DNA of 64,000 nucleotides from Cohnella candidum (GCF_003713065.1 NZ_CP033433.1:1461001-1525000); one strand, 5' to 3'. Shown: positions 1 to 9,754, counted from the first letter of the stretch. A program made the numbers and translations. Notes: a model not told the origin generated them from the letters alone.

Positions 1-1
1 C

Positions 2-1090
2 AAGCGCAAGCAGGCGGTGGCGGTCGAAATCTTCTCGGACGTGGAACCGGACCCTTCGGTGGATACGGTTCGCCGGGGAACCCGGATGATGGAGCAATTC
101 AAGCCGGACTGCATCATCGCCCTCGGAGGCGGCTCTCCGATGGACGCGGCGAAAGCCATGTGGCTGTTCTACGAATACCCGGACACGAGCTTCGACTCGC
201 TCAAACAGAAGTTCCTGGACATCCGCAAGCGGATCTACAAGTATCCGCGGCTCGGACAGAAAGCGAAGTTCGTCGCGATCCCGACGACTTCGGGAACCGG
301 CTCGGAAGTGACCTCGTTCGCGGTCATTACCGACAAGGAGAAAGGCAACACGAAATATCCGCTCGCGGATTACGAACTGACGCCGGACGTGGCGATCATC
401 GACCCGGATTACGTGTACAGCCTGCCCAAAACGGCGGTGGCGGACACGGGCATGGACGTCTTGACGCACGCCATTGAAGCCTACGTCTCGGTCATGGCGA
501 ACGATTTCACCGACGGCTTGGCGCTTAAGGCCATCCAGCTCGTATTCGAGAACCTGGAAGCTTCCTACGCGACGGCCGATCCGAAAGCGCGCGAGAAAAT
601 GCACAACGCGTCGACGATTGCGGGCATGGCGTTCGCGAACGCCTTCCTCGGAATCAACCACAGCTTGGCGCACAAATGGGGCGGGCAGTACCATACGGCG
701 CATGGACGCACCAACGCGATTCTGATGCCTCATGTCATCCGGTACAACGCGCAGAAACCGACGAAGTTCGCGTCGTTCCCGAAATACGACCATTTCGTCG
801 CCGACAAGCGATACGCCGATATCGCGAGACTGCTCGGGCTGCCGGCATCGACGACGGAAGAAGGCGTGGCCAGCCTGATCGACGCCATTCGCAAGCTCAA
901 CCGCGTCCTCGGCATTCCCGAGTCGTTCCGGGAGCTCGGATTCGACGAGAAGGATTTCGAAGCGAGGGTGGAGGAACTGGCCGATCGGGCGTTCGAGGAC
1001 CAATGCACGACCGCCAATCCGAGAATGCCGCTCGTCACCGAGCTGGCCGGCGTTTACCGCAACGCGTTTTACGGCAATTTCCAAGCATAA
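2..1090 (+). CDS. adhE: Bifunctional aldehyde-alcohol dehydrogenase AdhE, C-terminal part (5' end outside window)
   Basis: The frame is open from the first bases, so this is the 3' portion (362 residues) of a gene that begins outside the window. It encodes the iron-dependent alcohol dehydrogenase half, which reduces acetaldehyde to ethanol with NADH. Visible are the nucleotide-binding GGGSPMDAAK (about residues 42-51 of the fragment), GTGSEVT, and the metal-ligand segments GMDVLTHAIEAY, INHSLAHKWG and YHTAHGRTNA. The linker-like start and close match to the AdhE fusion family, rather than a stand-alone alcohol dehydrogenase, suggest that the acetyl-CoA-reducing aldehyde dehydrogenase half lies upstream; that part is inferred. 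It sits 33 bases before pflB, consistent with a fermentative operon. The stop is TAA. Confidence 0.9.
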   Translation, partial: KRKQAVAVEIFSDVEPDPSVDTVRRGTRMMEQFKPDCIIALGGGSPMDAAKAMWLFYEYPDTSFDSLKQKFLDIRKRIYKYPRLGQKAKFVAIPTTSGTGSEVTSFAVITDKEKGNTKYPLADYELTPDVAIIDPDYVYSLPKTAVADTGMDVLTHAIEAYVSVMANDFTDGLALKAIQLVFENLEASYATADPKAREKMHNASTIAGMAFANAFLGINHSLAHKWGGQYHTAHGRTNAILMPHVIRYNAQKPTKFASFPKYDHFVADKRYADIARLLGLPASTTEEGVASLIDAIRKLNRVLGIPESFRELGFDEKDFEARVEELADRAFEDQCTTANPRMPLVTELAGVYRNAFYGNFQA

Positions 1091-1123
1091 CCGCTCACGG
1101 TATAGATAGAGGAGGAACCGATC

Positions 1124-3400
1124 ATGGCAGCGACGGAGAAGGATCTGAAACAAATCGCCCCGAACGGTGAAATGGAAGGCTGGCGGGGGTTCCGTCAGGG
1201 ACGCTGGCAGCGGCACATCGACGTGAACGATTTCCTGGCGCTGAACCTGACGCCGTACGAAGGCGACGAGCGTTTCCTGGCCGAGCCGACGGAAGCGACG
1301 AAACGGCTTTGGGCCCGCGTGCTCGAATTGATGAAACAGGAACGGGAAAACGGCGGGGTGCTGGATGTGGATACGGAAACCGTGTCCACGATCACATCGC
1401 ATGGACCAGGGTATATCGCGCTTGAGCTGGAGCAAATCGTAGGCTTGCAGACGGACGCGCCGCTGAAGCGTTCCGTGCAGCCGTTCGGCGGCATCCGGAT
1501 GGTCATCGACTCCTGCGAAGCTTACGGCTACAAGCTGCCGGAGGAAATCGTCCGCACGTTCACGGATATCCGCAAGACGCACAACCAGGGCGTTTTCGAC
1601 GCCTACACTTCGGAAATGAAGCTGGCGCGCAAAGCCGGCATCGTGACCGGCTTGCCGGACGCCTACGGCAGAGGCCGCATCATCGGCGACTATCGCCGGG
1701 TGGCGCTGTACGGCGTCGACCGGCTGATCGAAGCCAAGAAAGCCGATCTGGAGCAGATGGAACAGGACGCCATGACGGAAGAGCTGATCCGCGGTCGCGA
1801 GGAACTGTCGGAGCAGATCCGCAGCTTGGGAGAGCTCAAGCAGATGGCGGCATCCTACGGGTTTGACGTCTCCGGGCCGGCACGCACGGCCAAAGAAGCG
1901 GTGCAGTGGCTGTACTTCGCCTATCTCGCGGCCATCAAGGAACAGAACGGCGCGGCGATGAGCCTCGGACGCGTCTCCAGCTTCCTCGATATTTACATCG
2001 AACGCGACATCCAAGAAGGCAAGCTGAACGAGACGCAGGCGCAGGAGCTGGTCGACCACCTGGTCATGAAGCTCCGGCTCGTGAAGTTCCTTCGTACGCC
2101 GGATTACAATGAATTGTTCAGCGGCGACCCGACGTGGGTCACCGAATCGATCGGCGGGATGGGCAACGACGGCAAAACGCGGGTGACGCGGAATTCCTTC
2201 CGGTTCCTCCACACGCTGTATAACCTGGGGCCGGCTCCTGAGCCGAACCTGACCGTGCTGTGGTCGAAGCAGCTGCCGCTGGGCTTCAAGGATTATTGCG
2301 CGAAGGTGTCCATCGACACCAGCTCGATCCAGTACGAGAACGACGACCTGATGCGCCCGATCTACGGAGACGACTACGGCATCGCCTGCTGCGTATCCGC
2401 CATGCGGATCGGCAAGCAGATGCAGTTCTTCGGGGCAAGGGCCAACTTGGCTAAAGCCTTGCTCTATGCCATTAACGGCGGCGTGGACGAGAAACTGGGC
2501 ATCCAGGTCGGACCCGCGTGCGCCCCGATCGAATCGGACGTCTTGGACTATGACGAAGTAATGAAGCGTTACGACGACATGCTCGAGTGGCTGGCGAAGC
2601 TGTACATGAACACCTTGAATGTCATTCACTACATGCATGACAAGTACAGCTACGAACGGCTCGAGATGGCTCTTCACGATACCGAAATTCTGAGAACGAT
2701 GGCGTGCGGCATTGCCGGACTTTCGGTCGTCGCCGACTCGCTCAGCGCGATCCGATACGCCACGGTCCGTCCGATCCGAAACGATAAAGGGCTTGCCGTC
2801 GACTTCGAAATCGAAGGCGAGTACCCGCAATACGGCAACAATGACGACCGGGTCGACCAGCTCGCGGTGAAATTGACGGAGGCTTTCATGGATAAACTCC
2901 GGAAGCACCGCACCTACCGCGGAGCGGTACCGACGCAGTCGGTGCTGACGATTACGTCCAACGTCGTGTATGGCAAGAAAACCGGCAGCACGCCGGACGG
3001 ACGCAAAGCAGGCGAACCGTTCGCGCCGGGCGCGAACCCGATGCACGGCAGGGACCGCAAAGGTGCCTTGGCCTCGCTCAACTCGGTTGCCAAATTGCCT
3101 TATCAAAGCAGTCTGGACGGCATCTCGAACACGTTCTCGTTGATCCCGAAGGCGCTGGGCCGGGAAGCCGACGTCCGGGTTCGCAATCTGGTCTCGCTGC
3201 TGGACGGTTACGCTGTCAAGGGCGGCCACCACTTGAACGTCAACGTGTTCAACCGCGAGCAGCTGCTTGACGCGATGGAGCACCCCGAGGAATATCCGCA
3301 GCTGACGATCCGCGTCTCCGGCTATGCGGTCAACTTCATCAAACTGACGCGCGAGCAGCAGCTGGACGTCATCAGCCGTACGTTCCACGGCACCATTTAA
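1124..3400 (+). CDS. pflB: Formate C-acetyltransferase (pyruvate formate-lyase)
   Basis: This 758-residue cytoplasmic glycyl-radical enzyme converts pyruvate and CoA to acetyl-CoA and formate under anoxia. The active-site cysteine pair is Cys422-Cys423 in the IACCVSAM segment. The radical-bearing glycine is Gly733 in RVSGYAV near the C-terminus. Both positions and the length fit classical PflB closely. The start follows a clear AGAGGAGGA ribosome site with 8-base spacing. It lies between adhE and the activase gene pflA (37-base gap), so acetyl-CoA made here can feed AdhE and, through phosphotransacetylase (not in this window), AckA. Glycyl radical enzymes are cleaved by oxygen, so expression is expected to be anaerobic; no promoter is visible immediately upstream. 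Confidence 0.97.
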   Translation: MAATEKDLKQIAPNGEMEGWRGFRQGRWQRHIDVNDFLALNLTPYEGDERFLAEPTEATKRLWARVLELMKQERENGGVLDVDTETVSTITSHGPGYIALELEQIVGLQTDAPLKRSVQPFGGIRMVIDSCEAYGYKLPEEIVRTFTDIRKTHNQGVFDAYTSEMKLARKAGIVTGLPDAYGRGRIIGDYRRVALYGVDRLIEAKKADLEQMEQDAMTEELIRGREELSEQIRSLGELKQMAASYGFDVSGPARTAKEAVQWLYFAYLAAIKEQNGAAMSLGRVSSFLDIYIERDIQEGKLNETQAQELVDHLVMKLRLVKFLRTPDYNELFSGDPTWVTESIGGMGNDGKTRVTRNSFRFLHTLYNLGPAPEPNLTVLWSKQLPLGFKDYCAKVSIDTSSIQYENDDLMRPIYGDDYGIACCVSAMRIGKQMQFFGARANLAKALLYAINGGVDEKLGIQVGPACAPIESDVLDYDEVMKRYDDMLEWLAKLYMNTLNVIHYMHDKYSYERLEMALHDTEILRTMACGIAGLSVVADSLSAIRYATVRPIRNDKGLAVDFEIEGEYPQYGNNDDRVDQLAVKLTEAFMDKLRKHRTYRGAVPTQSVLTITSNVVYGKKTGSTPDGRKAGEPFAPGANPMHGRDRKGALASLNSVAKLPYQSSLDGISNTFSLIPKALGREADVRVRNLVSLLDGYAVKGGHHLNVNVFNREQLLDAMEHPEEYPQLTIRVSGYAVNFIKLTREQQLDVISRTFHGTI

Positions 3401-3437
3401 TCTTAGGTTCACGAGTGAGAGAGAGGAGGAGGACACG

Positions 3438-4205
3438 ATGAATCATGCGGGGAGAATCCACTCTCTCGAAACGTTCGGGACCGTCGACGGTCCCGGAATC
3501 CGATTCGTGTTGTTTGTGCAGGGCTGCGCACTGCGATGCCAATATTGCCACAATCCCGATTCCTGGGATCCCGCCGCGGGACGGCTGGTTAGCGTAGAAG
3601 ACGTGCTGGCGGAAATCGAGCCTTACGTCGAGTATTACAAAAGTTCAGGCGGCGGGATCACGGTGACGGGCGGAGAGCCGACGCTGCAGGCGCCTTTCGT
3701 GGCGCAGCTGTTCAAAGCCTGCAAGGAAAGATGGGGGCTGCACACCGCGCTCGATTCGTCCGGCTTTTGTGAAACGTCTCATGCGAGGGAGCTTCTGGAC
3801 GTCACCGATCTTGTGTTGCTGGATTTGAAAATGATGAACGAGGCAGGCCACCGCGAACTGACGGGACAGCCGAACGAGAGAATACTTCAGTTTGCGCGTT
3901 ATCTGTCGGAGAGAGGTACGAAAATGTGGATCCGCCGCGTGCTCGTACCCGGCTGGACGGACGGAGCGGAGGAACTGCTGGCGTTAGGAACGTTCCTGGG
4001 CGAACTGAACGGCGTCGAGAAAGTGGAGATTCTGCCCTATCACCGGATGGGCGTCTACAAATGGAAGCAGCTTGGCATTCCTTATATGCTGGAAGGCATC
4101 CAGGAACCGTCGAAGCAAGACGTGGAACGCGCGCGGCAATGGATCGAGAAAGGCCGACTGGCTTCGGGCATTAACTTGGCGGCCGCGGGTCATTCCGCGC
4201 CTTAA
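3438..4205 (+). CDS. pflA: Pyruvate formate-lyase-activating enzyme (radical SAM)
   Basis: This 255-residue radical SAM activase abstracts hydrogen from the PflB glycine using a 4Fe-4S cluster and S-adenosylmethionine. The cluster motif CxxxCxxC is present as CALRCQYC near residue 30, followed by the glycine-rich GGITVTGGEPT segment that binds SAM. The N-terminal motif with GTVDGPGIR is typical of PflA. A GAGAGGAGGAGG ribosome site precedes the ATG. The gene is almost certainly cotranscribed with pflB. Its last four bases overlap the convergent germination gene end (4202), so the two transcripts collide here with no intervening terminator. Confidence 0.96.
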   Translation: MNHAGRIHSLETFGTVDGPGIRFVLFVQGCALRCQYCHNPDSWDPAAGRLVSVEDVLAEIEPYVEYYKSSGGGITVTGGEPTLQAPFVAQLFKACKERWGLHTALDSSGFCETSHARELLDVTDLVLLDLKMMNEAGHRELTGQPNERILQFARYLSERGTKMWIRRVLVPGWTDGAEELLALGTFLGELNGVEKVEILPYHRMGVYKWKQLGIPYMLEGIQEPSKQDVERARQWIEKGRLASGINLAAAGHSAP

Positions 4206-5341
4206 TACTTCAATTTGCCGGCATGGGAAACGTGAACCGTGACCTGAACTTGCCGGAGCGAACCGGGATGAAGACGAAAGCCGCCCTGACGGCGGATTCG
4301 TTGCCAGTCCCGGTTTTTACTTCGATATAACGTATTTTCCAGCCCAAAGAGGTCCGATTGGATCCGCAGTCCTTCCGCGAAGGTTTGCCGGATCTGGACT
4401 TCGATCTTCTCGGCCGCTTCACGATTCAATTCGGACTCGGGCATTTTTCGGGTAACTTCTCCGACATCCCCCTTGAGCGTGACTTTTACGTAAAAAACGG
4501 CATTCCCGTTTTCGATAGCCGGAACGATTCGTATTTCCGGTTTGCCGAGGGAAATCGAGACCTGCGACTTTCCTCCGGCTTCCACGGTCAGCGGAGTCCG
4601 GTTCGTTTTGGGTTCCATCCATCGAAGCCCCGGAATTTCGTCCTCACTTAACCACCCTCGGAATCGGTGCTGCTGAAACACGTAGACGCCGTCGATCATG
4701 GGAACGGGATGCGGCTTATGTTCGCGCTTCCAGTACCGGTCCGTGATGGCCAAAGACGGTAACAGCGTCGTCGAACCCGGCTCACTCGTGCTGATCGCGA
4801 ACTCCCGCATCATGATTGGAGCCACGAGGGATTCCTGTTTGTAGGATTCGACCGGTTGATGAAGGATGGAAAGGACCGGCGAGAGATTAAAGAAAGGCGT
4901 AACGGTAAAGAGCCGATCCAGAGGCTCCTTCGTTCCGAACAGCCATGGCGTATACCGCAATTCGTAGTAGCGGCGCAATAAGTCCATGGTGTCCAAGAGT
5001 CCATGTTCGATCACGTTCTTGCTCAATACGATCGCGTTCACCTGACCGTAAAAAATCCGCATTTGCGAAGACCGGTATAAGTCGTTAAACGCTTCTATCG
5101 GAGTTGCCCCTTGTCCTATACCGACCCAGACCGGCACCGGCTGCGACGATTTTCCCGACTCCATTTTCGCGACGGTCGTAAAGTCCAACATCTGTACGTA
5201 AATGCGATAACGTCCTCCGACGTAATCGAAGCCGAGCGCGGTCAAATAGTTGAAATCCTGGACGTCCTTCAGGTCCCAACAGCCTGTCAACAACAGAGGC
5301 AGCAACAGCCAGGCTGCCGCCGTTTTCCAACGCCTCGTCAT
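4202..5341 (-). CDS. GerC-family spore germination lipoprotein
   Basis: This 379-residue protein has a signal peptide ending in a lipobox (LLLTGC, lipidated Cys21) followed by WDLKDVQDFNYLTALGFDY, the hallmark N-terminus of Ger(x)C subunits. The C-terminal half matches the GerAC-like domain. As the C subunit of a GerA-type germinant receptor it is expected to be anchored on the outer face of the spore inner membrane, with the A and B subunits. Its ATG overlaps the stop of the upstream gerA-type gene by four bases, indicating translational coupling. It is the last gene of the leftward operon and runs tail to tail into pflA. The germinant cannot be read from sequence. Confidence 0.93.
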   Translation of the reverse strand: MTRRWKTAAAWLLLPLLLTGCWDLKDVQDFNYLTALGFDYVGGRYRIYVQMLDFTTVAKMESGKSSQPVPVWVGIGQGATPIEAFNDLYRSSQMRIFYGQVNAIVLSKNVIEHGLLDTMDLLRRYYELRYTPWLFGTKEPLDRLFTVTPFFNLSPVLSILHQPVESYKQESLVAPIMMREFAISTSEPGSTTLLPSLAITDRYWKREHKPHPVPMIDGVYVFQQHRFRGWLSEDEIPGLRWMEPKTNRTPLTVEAGGKSQVSISLGKPEIRIVPAIENGNAVFYVKVTLKGDVGEVTRKMPESELNREAAEKIEVQIRQTFAEGLRIQSDLFGLENTLYRSKNRDWQRIRRQGGFRLHPGSLRQVQVTVHVSHAGKLKY

Positions 5342-6798
5342 TGCGCATTTCCTCCGTTTCGGGTTTTATCGGTCGGGTGCAGGAAACCGGGGCGGGCACC
5401 GGACTTGAACCAAGGCTTTCGGATCAGCGCGCCGGCGACGTCTTTCCATGTTAACGGAGATAGAGGCGAGAGGTAGGGAATCCCGAACGATTTCAGGTTG
5501 GACAAATACAGGACGATCGCGATGACGGCCAAAATGAACCCATACATGCCGAGGACGGATGCGCAAGCCATGGTGAAAAGCCGGATTACGCTCACCGTCC
5601 CCACAAGCGATTGATTGACCAGCGTATAACTGGCGACGGCCGTGATGGCCGCCACGACGATCAAAGTCGTGGAAGCCAAGCCGGCCCGGATGGCCGCATC
5701 GCCCACGACGATTCCCCCGACGACGGCAACGGTCTGACCGACGGCTTTGGGCAAGCGTTCGCCCGCTTCCCGGAAAAGCTCGAACATACCTACCATCAGG
5801 AAAGACTCCAACGGTCCCGGCAAGGGCAGTCCGATCCTGGACAACACGATGGTGGCAAGCAGCGGAAAAGGAAGCTGCTCCATGTTGAATGACCCCAAGG
5901 CGATCCAGAAACCCGGCAGCAGCAAAGCGATCAGCAATCCGAGCAGCCTGAGCAGCATGCCGAGCGCCACGAAAAAATAAGGGAAGTATAGATCCTCGGG
6001 CGACTTCAACAGCAACGTCAGGTTGGCCGGACCGATGATCGCCGTCGGAGCCCCGTCCGCGAGAATGGCGAATCTTCCGTGGACAAGGCAGTCCGCAACG
6101 TAATCGGGACGGCCCGAGTAATCGAGCAGGGGAAACAACGACGGCGAATAATCGGACAATATCTTCTCCAATTGGCTCGTCCCGAAGACGGCGTCCATAT
6201 CGATGTGGCGCAATCTCGTTCGGGCTTCGTCCACCAGCCGAGGATCGATGATGTCCTCCATATAAAGCAATGCCGCCCGGCTTTGGCTTCTTCTGCCCAG
6301 CGTGAAAGATTCATGACAGAGCGAAGCGGTGCGCAGACGTCTCCTCACCAACGCCACGTTGGTCGTCACGTCTTCTACGAACCCGTCGCGGGGTCCTTTG
6401 ATGGAAATTTCGGCATTCGATTCCTCCGGTGACCGAACCGGCGGATTGGCGATATTCAGCGAGAACACGCGATTATCGTTTTCGAAGTATATGACAAGCT
6501 GGCCCGAGAACACTTTCAACACGATGTCCTGCGGCCGTTCGATCCGATCCAGCTCCAAGGTTTTATTGAATTCGCAATCGAATGGCGAGAGGCTCAGCAT
6601 GCTTTCCAGCCGGGGCAGCACGTATTGGTTCATCGATCGGGTATCCGCCAAACCTTCCGCGTACATCAAATACACGCGTTGTTCACCGGTTTCGTTCCCG
6701 AAAGCGTATTTTTCCATTTTAAAATCCGCGCTGTTGCGGAACAAATCCCGGATGGAGTCGGCCGTCCATTCGATGGCTTCAGTTGATTCAGTTCTCAT
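5338..6798 (-). CDS. GerA-family spore germination receptor subunit A
   Basis: 486 residues with the start placed at the ATG at 6798, preceded by GGAGAAAG. A longer open frame extends upstream, but it runs into the gerB coding region and lacks a ribosome site. The N-terminal soluble domain (about 1-270) is followed by several hydrophobic segments, including runs such as LLRLLGLLIALLLPGFWIAL and IVVAAITAVASYTLV, as in GerAA/GerKA. The protein is the A subunit of a nutrient germinant receptor, recently understood as a ligand-gated ion channel. It overlaps gerB by 11 bases and gerC by 4. Length and topology are normal for the family, so it is probably functional. Confidence 0.93.
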   Translation of the reverse strand: MRTESTEAIEWTADSIRDLFRNSADFKMEKYAFGNETGEQRVYLMYAEGLADTRSMNQYVLPRLESMLSLSPFDCEFNKTLELDRIERPQDIVLKVFSGQLVIYFENDNRVFSLNIANPPVRSPEESNAEISIKGPRDGFVEDVTTNVALVRRRLRTASLCHESFTLGRRSQSRAALLYMEDIIDPRLVDEARTRLRHIDMDAVFGTSQLEKILSDYSPSLFPLLDYSGRPDYVADCLVHGRFAILADGAPTAIIGPANLTLLLKSPEDLYFPYFFVALGMLLRLLGLLIALLLPGFWIALGSFNMEQLPFPLLATIVLSRIGLPLPGPLESFLMVGMFELFREAGERLPKAVGQTVAVVGGIVVGDAAIRAGLASTTLIVVAAITAVASYTLVNQSLVGTVSVIRLFTMACASVLGMYGFILAVIAIVLYLSNLKSFGIPYLSPLSPLTWKDVAGALIRKPWFKSGARPGFLHPTDKTRNGGNAQ

Positions 6799-7894
6799 AA
6801 GACTCTTTCTCCAAAGGTTTCCGAATCCATGCGAGCACGAACAATACCGCGAGAACGGCCGTCGCGCCCCACAGGGAGCAAGGCAAATAGACATGCTTCA
6901 AAAAAGCGAGGTATCTCATGTCGCTGATGGGCAGTTCGACAAGTATGACGGTCAAGGCGCACAGAGCGGCAAGCCATAGCAGATTCCCCTTTTTGCTCGC
7001 TTGGCGGAAAGTCAGTAAATCGAGGAGCAGATAAACCGTGAAAGAAATGCGGACGAATGCGCCCGACAGCCACTGGTAGATCGAGAGGAAATCCACGTGG
7101 CGAATGTATTTGCCGATCCGGACGAGCCTCCACTCTTCATAAGCGGGATAACGCAGCATGGCGGCTTCGGCAGGACCGAATTCGGCGATCGCTCCCGTGA
7201 CGGGGCCGAAGATGAGCAGGATGAGAAACAAGGCGAGAACGCATATGGACCAGAGCCGTACCTTCTTTTTCAACCGGTGTTGGATCAGCAGGAGCACGAT
7301 GAGCTCGGATAAGCCTCCGCCAATGTAGAGTCCCCCTCTCAGTACCGGGTCCCATCCTCTTACCAGTATGGGGCTTAAGAGGGAATACTGCTTGACGGGC
7401 AGGTTCGCGCTCATGACGAAATCGCCGAACACGATCACGAAAGGAAGCAGAATGCCTGAGGTGACGGCAATGGCCCGAAGGCCGTAATGAACCGCCATGC
7501 CGCATAAGAACATCAAGGACAAGGAAAGCGCGATTCGAGGGGTTCGCGGAAGGTAGGAGCTTTGCGTCCATAGGACGGTGTCTTTCAGCGTTAGAGAGCA
7601 CATGACGAACAGGTAGAGAATGAAGACGATGCGCAAAGTCCAGCCTGCCGCACGGCCGTATCTAGCCCGAAGCCAGGCAACGATCGGCTGTTGGTTCGTG
7701 ATTCTCATGATGCCGAAAAGGATGGCAGTCCATGCGAGATAAGGAACGATCACGGACAACACGCTGATCCATGCGTCTCTCCCGGCCTCTTTCAGAAGCG
7801 GGGGGAGGACCATGACATGGTTCATCAGCCCAATGGCCAAAATGATGACGGAAAAAACGGGAATGAGTCCGATCGCGTCCTGTTTGCTCTGCAT
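6788..7894 (-). CDS. GerB-family spore germination permease-like subunit
   Basis: 368 residues, almost entirely hydrophobic, with about ten membrane segments of the APC-like endospore germination permease fold. This is the B subunit that binds the germinant in GerA-type receptors. A GGAGG ribosome site lies 8 bases before the ATG. The gene opens the operon, so the order is B-A-C rather than the textbook A-B-C. It is divergent from ackA across a 174-base spacer. In spore formers such operons are read by the forespore factor sigma G; I found no convincing sigma G promoter here. The germinant specificity is unknown. Confidence 0.92.
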   Translation of the reverse strand: MQSKQDAIGLIPVFSVIILAIGLMNHVMVLPPLLKEAGRDAWISVLSVIVPYLAWTAILFGIMRITNQQPIVAWLRARYGRAAGWTLRIVFILYLFVMCSLTLKDTVLWTQSSYLPRTPRIALSLSLMFLCGMAVHYGLRAIAVTSGILLPFVIVFGDFVMSANLPVKQYSLLSPILVRGWDPVLRGGLYIGGGLSELIVLLLIQHRLKKKVRLWSICVLALFLILLIFGPVTGAIAEFGPAEAAMLRYPAYEEWRLVRIGKYIRHVDFLSIYQWLSGAFVRISFTVYLLLDLLTFRQASKKGNLLWLAALCALTVILVELPISDMRYLAFLKHVYLPCSLWGATAVLAVLFVLAWIRKPLEKESYEN

Positions 7895-7978
7895 GGGAAA
7901 CCTCCAGCCTTAACCGATACGAATCTTATGTGGAAAGATTGTCCTATCGGCTGGGAAAACATACCTTATGCGCATGTT

Positions 7979-7994
7979 TGTGATGAACTTCACA
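7979..7994. promoter_or_regulatory. Fnr/CRP-family box upstream of ackA
   Basis: The 16 bases read TGTGATGAACTTCACA, a perfect TGTGA-N6-TCACA inverted repeat matching the Bacillus Fnr consensus. A -10-like CATACT lies at 8016-8021, so a start near 8028 would put the box centre at about -41.5, the class II activator position. This fits anaerobic activation of ackA. It could alternatively serve the divergent ger operon or bind another CRP-family protein. Confidence 0.7.
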
Positions 7995-8068
7995 TTCTTT
8001 ATCCGCTGTTTCGTTCATACTGTCATCAAGCAAAGAATTGCGGCCAAGAATGAAAGGATGTCGCGTAT

Positions 8069-9229
8069 ATGAAAACGAACCCAAGCAGAAAAACGCTCGT
8101 GCTCAACTGCGGAAGCAGTTCGGTGAAATACAAGGTGTTCGAAATGCCTTCCGAACGGATCCTCGCGGAGGGAAACCTAAAACGGGGTGCGGAGCAGTCG
8201 TTCGAGGACATGCTCGAAGAGATCTTCCGGATCGCGGGACCGGACGTGGACATGACGGCGCACCGCGTCGTGCACGGAGCGGACTTGTTTCCGGCGTCGG
8301 TATTGGTGACGGAAGAGGTCATGCGCCGGATGGAATCCGTCTCGTATCTCGCTCCGCTGCACAATCCGATTAATTTGGAAGGCATCCGGCTCGCCCAACG
8401 CCATTATCCGTCAATACCGCACGCGGCGGTGTTCGATACGAGCTTCCATCAGACGATGCCCCCGACATCTTACTTGTACTCGATTCCTTACGAATATTAC
8501 GAGCGTCATAAAATCCGGAAATACGGATTTCATGGCACGAGTCACCGCTACGTGATGGGCAGGGCTTCCGAGCTTATGGGGATGCCCGCCGACAAGCTTC
8601 GGCTGATCAGCTGCCACATCGGCAACGGAGTGAGCGTGACCGCCATACGCAACGGGGAATCGTACGATACTTCGATGGGCTTGACGCCGCTGGCCGGCGT
8701 GACGATGGGAACGCGGAGCGGCAATATCGATCCGGCGGTTATCCCCTATTTGGAGAGGTTGGAAGGCATCGAAACCGATGAAGTGCTGCGCGTACTGAAT
8801 CACCAGAGCGGATTGCTCGGCATATCGGGCATCAGCAACGACATCCGGGATTTGCTGAAGATTGCTAAGGAAGGACATGAGCGTTCGCAGCTGGCTTTGG
8901 ACCTGTTCGTCTCCAAGCTGCATCAATATATCGGGTTGTATTTCGCCAGGCTGAATGGAGCGGACGGGATCATTTTCACCGCAGGCGTCGGGGAGAACAG
9001 TCCGGAAATCCGGGAGAAAATTTGCCAGGGACTCGAATTCGCCGGCGTGTATCTCGACAGGGAGGCGAATGCCGCAGGCAGCGGAGAACGGATGATTTCC
9101 AGCGCGTATTCGCCGTGCAAGGTGATGGTCATTCCGACGAACGAGGAAATCGTCATGGCGAGAGACGCGGTCGAACTGGTCGAGAATCAACCGGCTTGGG
9201 GCACCGGGCGAATCGCCATCACGGTCTGA
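8069..9229 (+). CDS. ackA: Acetate kinase
   Basis: 386 residues. It makes ATP from acetyl phosphate and ADP, releasing acetate, the energy-conserving end of PFL-based fermentation. Family signatures are the N-terminal LVLNCGSSSVKYKVF, the ISCHIGNGVS segment and MGLTPLAGVTMGTRSG. The ATG follows AAAGGATG. At 386 residues it is slightly shorter than the usual 395-400 but has all conserved blocks. It stands as its own unit behind the Fnr-type box, separated from pflBA by the ger operon. No phosphotransacetylase gene is nearby, so acetyl phosphate must come from a gene elsewhere. Confidence 0.96.
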   Translation: MKTNPSRKTLVLNCGSSSVKYKVFEMPSERILAEGNLKRGAEQSFEDMLEEIFRIAGPDVDMTAHRVVHGADLFPASVLVTEEVMRRMESVSYLAPLHNPINLEGIRLAQRHYPSIPHAAVFDTSFHQTMPPTSYLYSIPYEYYERHKIRKYGFHGTSHRYVMGRASELMGMPADKLRLISCHIGNGVSVTAIRNGESYDTSMGLTPLAGVTMGTRSGNIDPAVIPYLERLEGIETDEVLRVLNHQSGLLGISGISNDIRDLLKIAKEGHERSQLALDLFVSKLHQYIGLYFARLNGADGIIFTAGVGENSPEIREKICQGLEFAGVYLDREANAAGSGERMISSAYSPCKVMVIPTNEEIVMARDAVELVENQPAWGTGRIAITV

Positions 9230-9306
9230 AGGAAACGGATGCGTAAGCCGCATAATTCTGGAAGCCGACGGTGACAATAACCGAAACCGCGACACGGAGG
9301 CTTTCC

Positions 9307-9639
9307 ATGGAGAAGAAGCGCTTTTACGTATCGGTCCAGGCCCGTTCGATTCTGGAAGGGCAGGGCGATGCCGCTTACGAGTTCGAAATCGATGCGAGTG
9401 AAGAGGATATCGACAGGCTGAAAGCGATGTTCGATGAAATCGAAGCATTCGAGCAGGACGGTTGGTATCGGTCCCATGTTCCGTTCGTTCCCTACCATAA
9501 CGACCAAGCCAATGACGGTTACGATTACTACTTGAAGGAAGTCTACATGCTGCTTTATGAGACCGGTACCGAAGAGACGAAACGGCATCTTTCGACGATG
9601 ATGGACGGTTTTGCCACGATGGGGCAGCCTGAAGCGTAA
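9307..9639 (+). CDS. Conserved hypothetical protein, 110 residues
   Basis: A small acidic soluble protein starting MEKKRFYVSVQA, with a mid-section EIDASEEDIDRLKAMF and a tail with ETKRHLSTMM. I chose the ATG at 9307 because ACGGAGG ends six bases upstream; an ATG further upstream lacks a ribosome site. Similar short proteins are, to my recollection, common in Paenibacillus and related genera, sometimes loosely named hydrolase, but I see no catalytic motif and assign no function. It lies 77 bases after ackA in the same direction and is followed by a strong terminator, so it may share the ackA transcript. Confidence 0.75.
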   Translation: MEKKRFYVSVQARSILEGQGDAAYEFEIDASEEDIDRLKAMFDEIEAFEQDGWYRSHVPFVPYHNDQANDGYDYYLKEVYMLLYETGTEETKRHLSTMMDGFATMGQPEA

Positions 9640-9671
9640 ATGGGATCGTAAATCGCATACGGAGAAAACGA

Positions 9672-9710
9672 AGACCGACTGGAAATCAGTCGGTCTATTT
9701 GTTGTGTTGT
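9672..9710 (+). terminator. Intrinsic terminator after the 110-residue hypothetical gene
   Basis: A perfect 10-bp stem AGACCGACTG/CAGTCGGTCT with a 5-base loop is followed by a T-rich run (ATTTGTTGTGTTGTT). It closes the ackA-hypothetical unit. Confidence 0.85.
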
Positions 9711-9736
9711 TACGAAATAAAAAATCAATCTAAAAT

Positions 9737-9754
9737 ACAAATTTAGAAATTTGT
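9737..9754. promoter_or_regulatory. Operator-like inverted repeat upstream of the GHL10 gene
   Basis: ACAAATTT-AG-AAATTTGT is a perfect 8-bp inverted repeat in the AT-rich spacer about 100 bases before the secreted GHL10 protein. No terminator role is plausible because no T-run follows. A dimeric regulator site is the likeliest reading; the regulator is unknown. Confidence 0.4.

Noticed and set aside
7895-8068. Sigma G promoter for the ger operon
   Set aside because: GAATG or GCATA -35-like words exist, but none has a matching CATNNTA -10 at the right distance.
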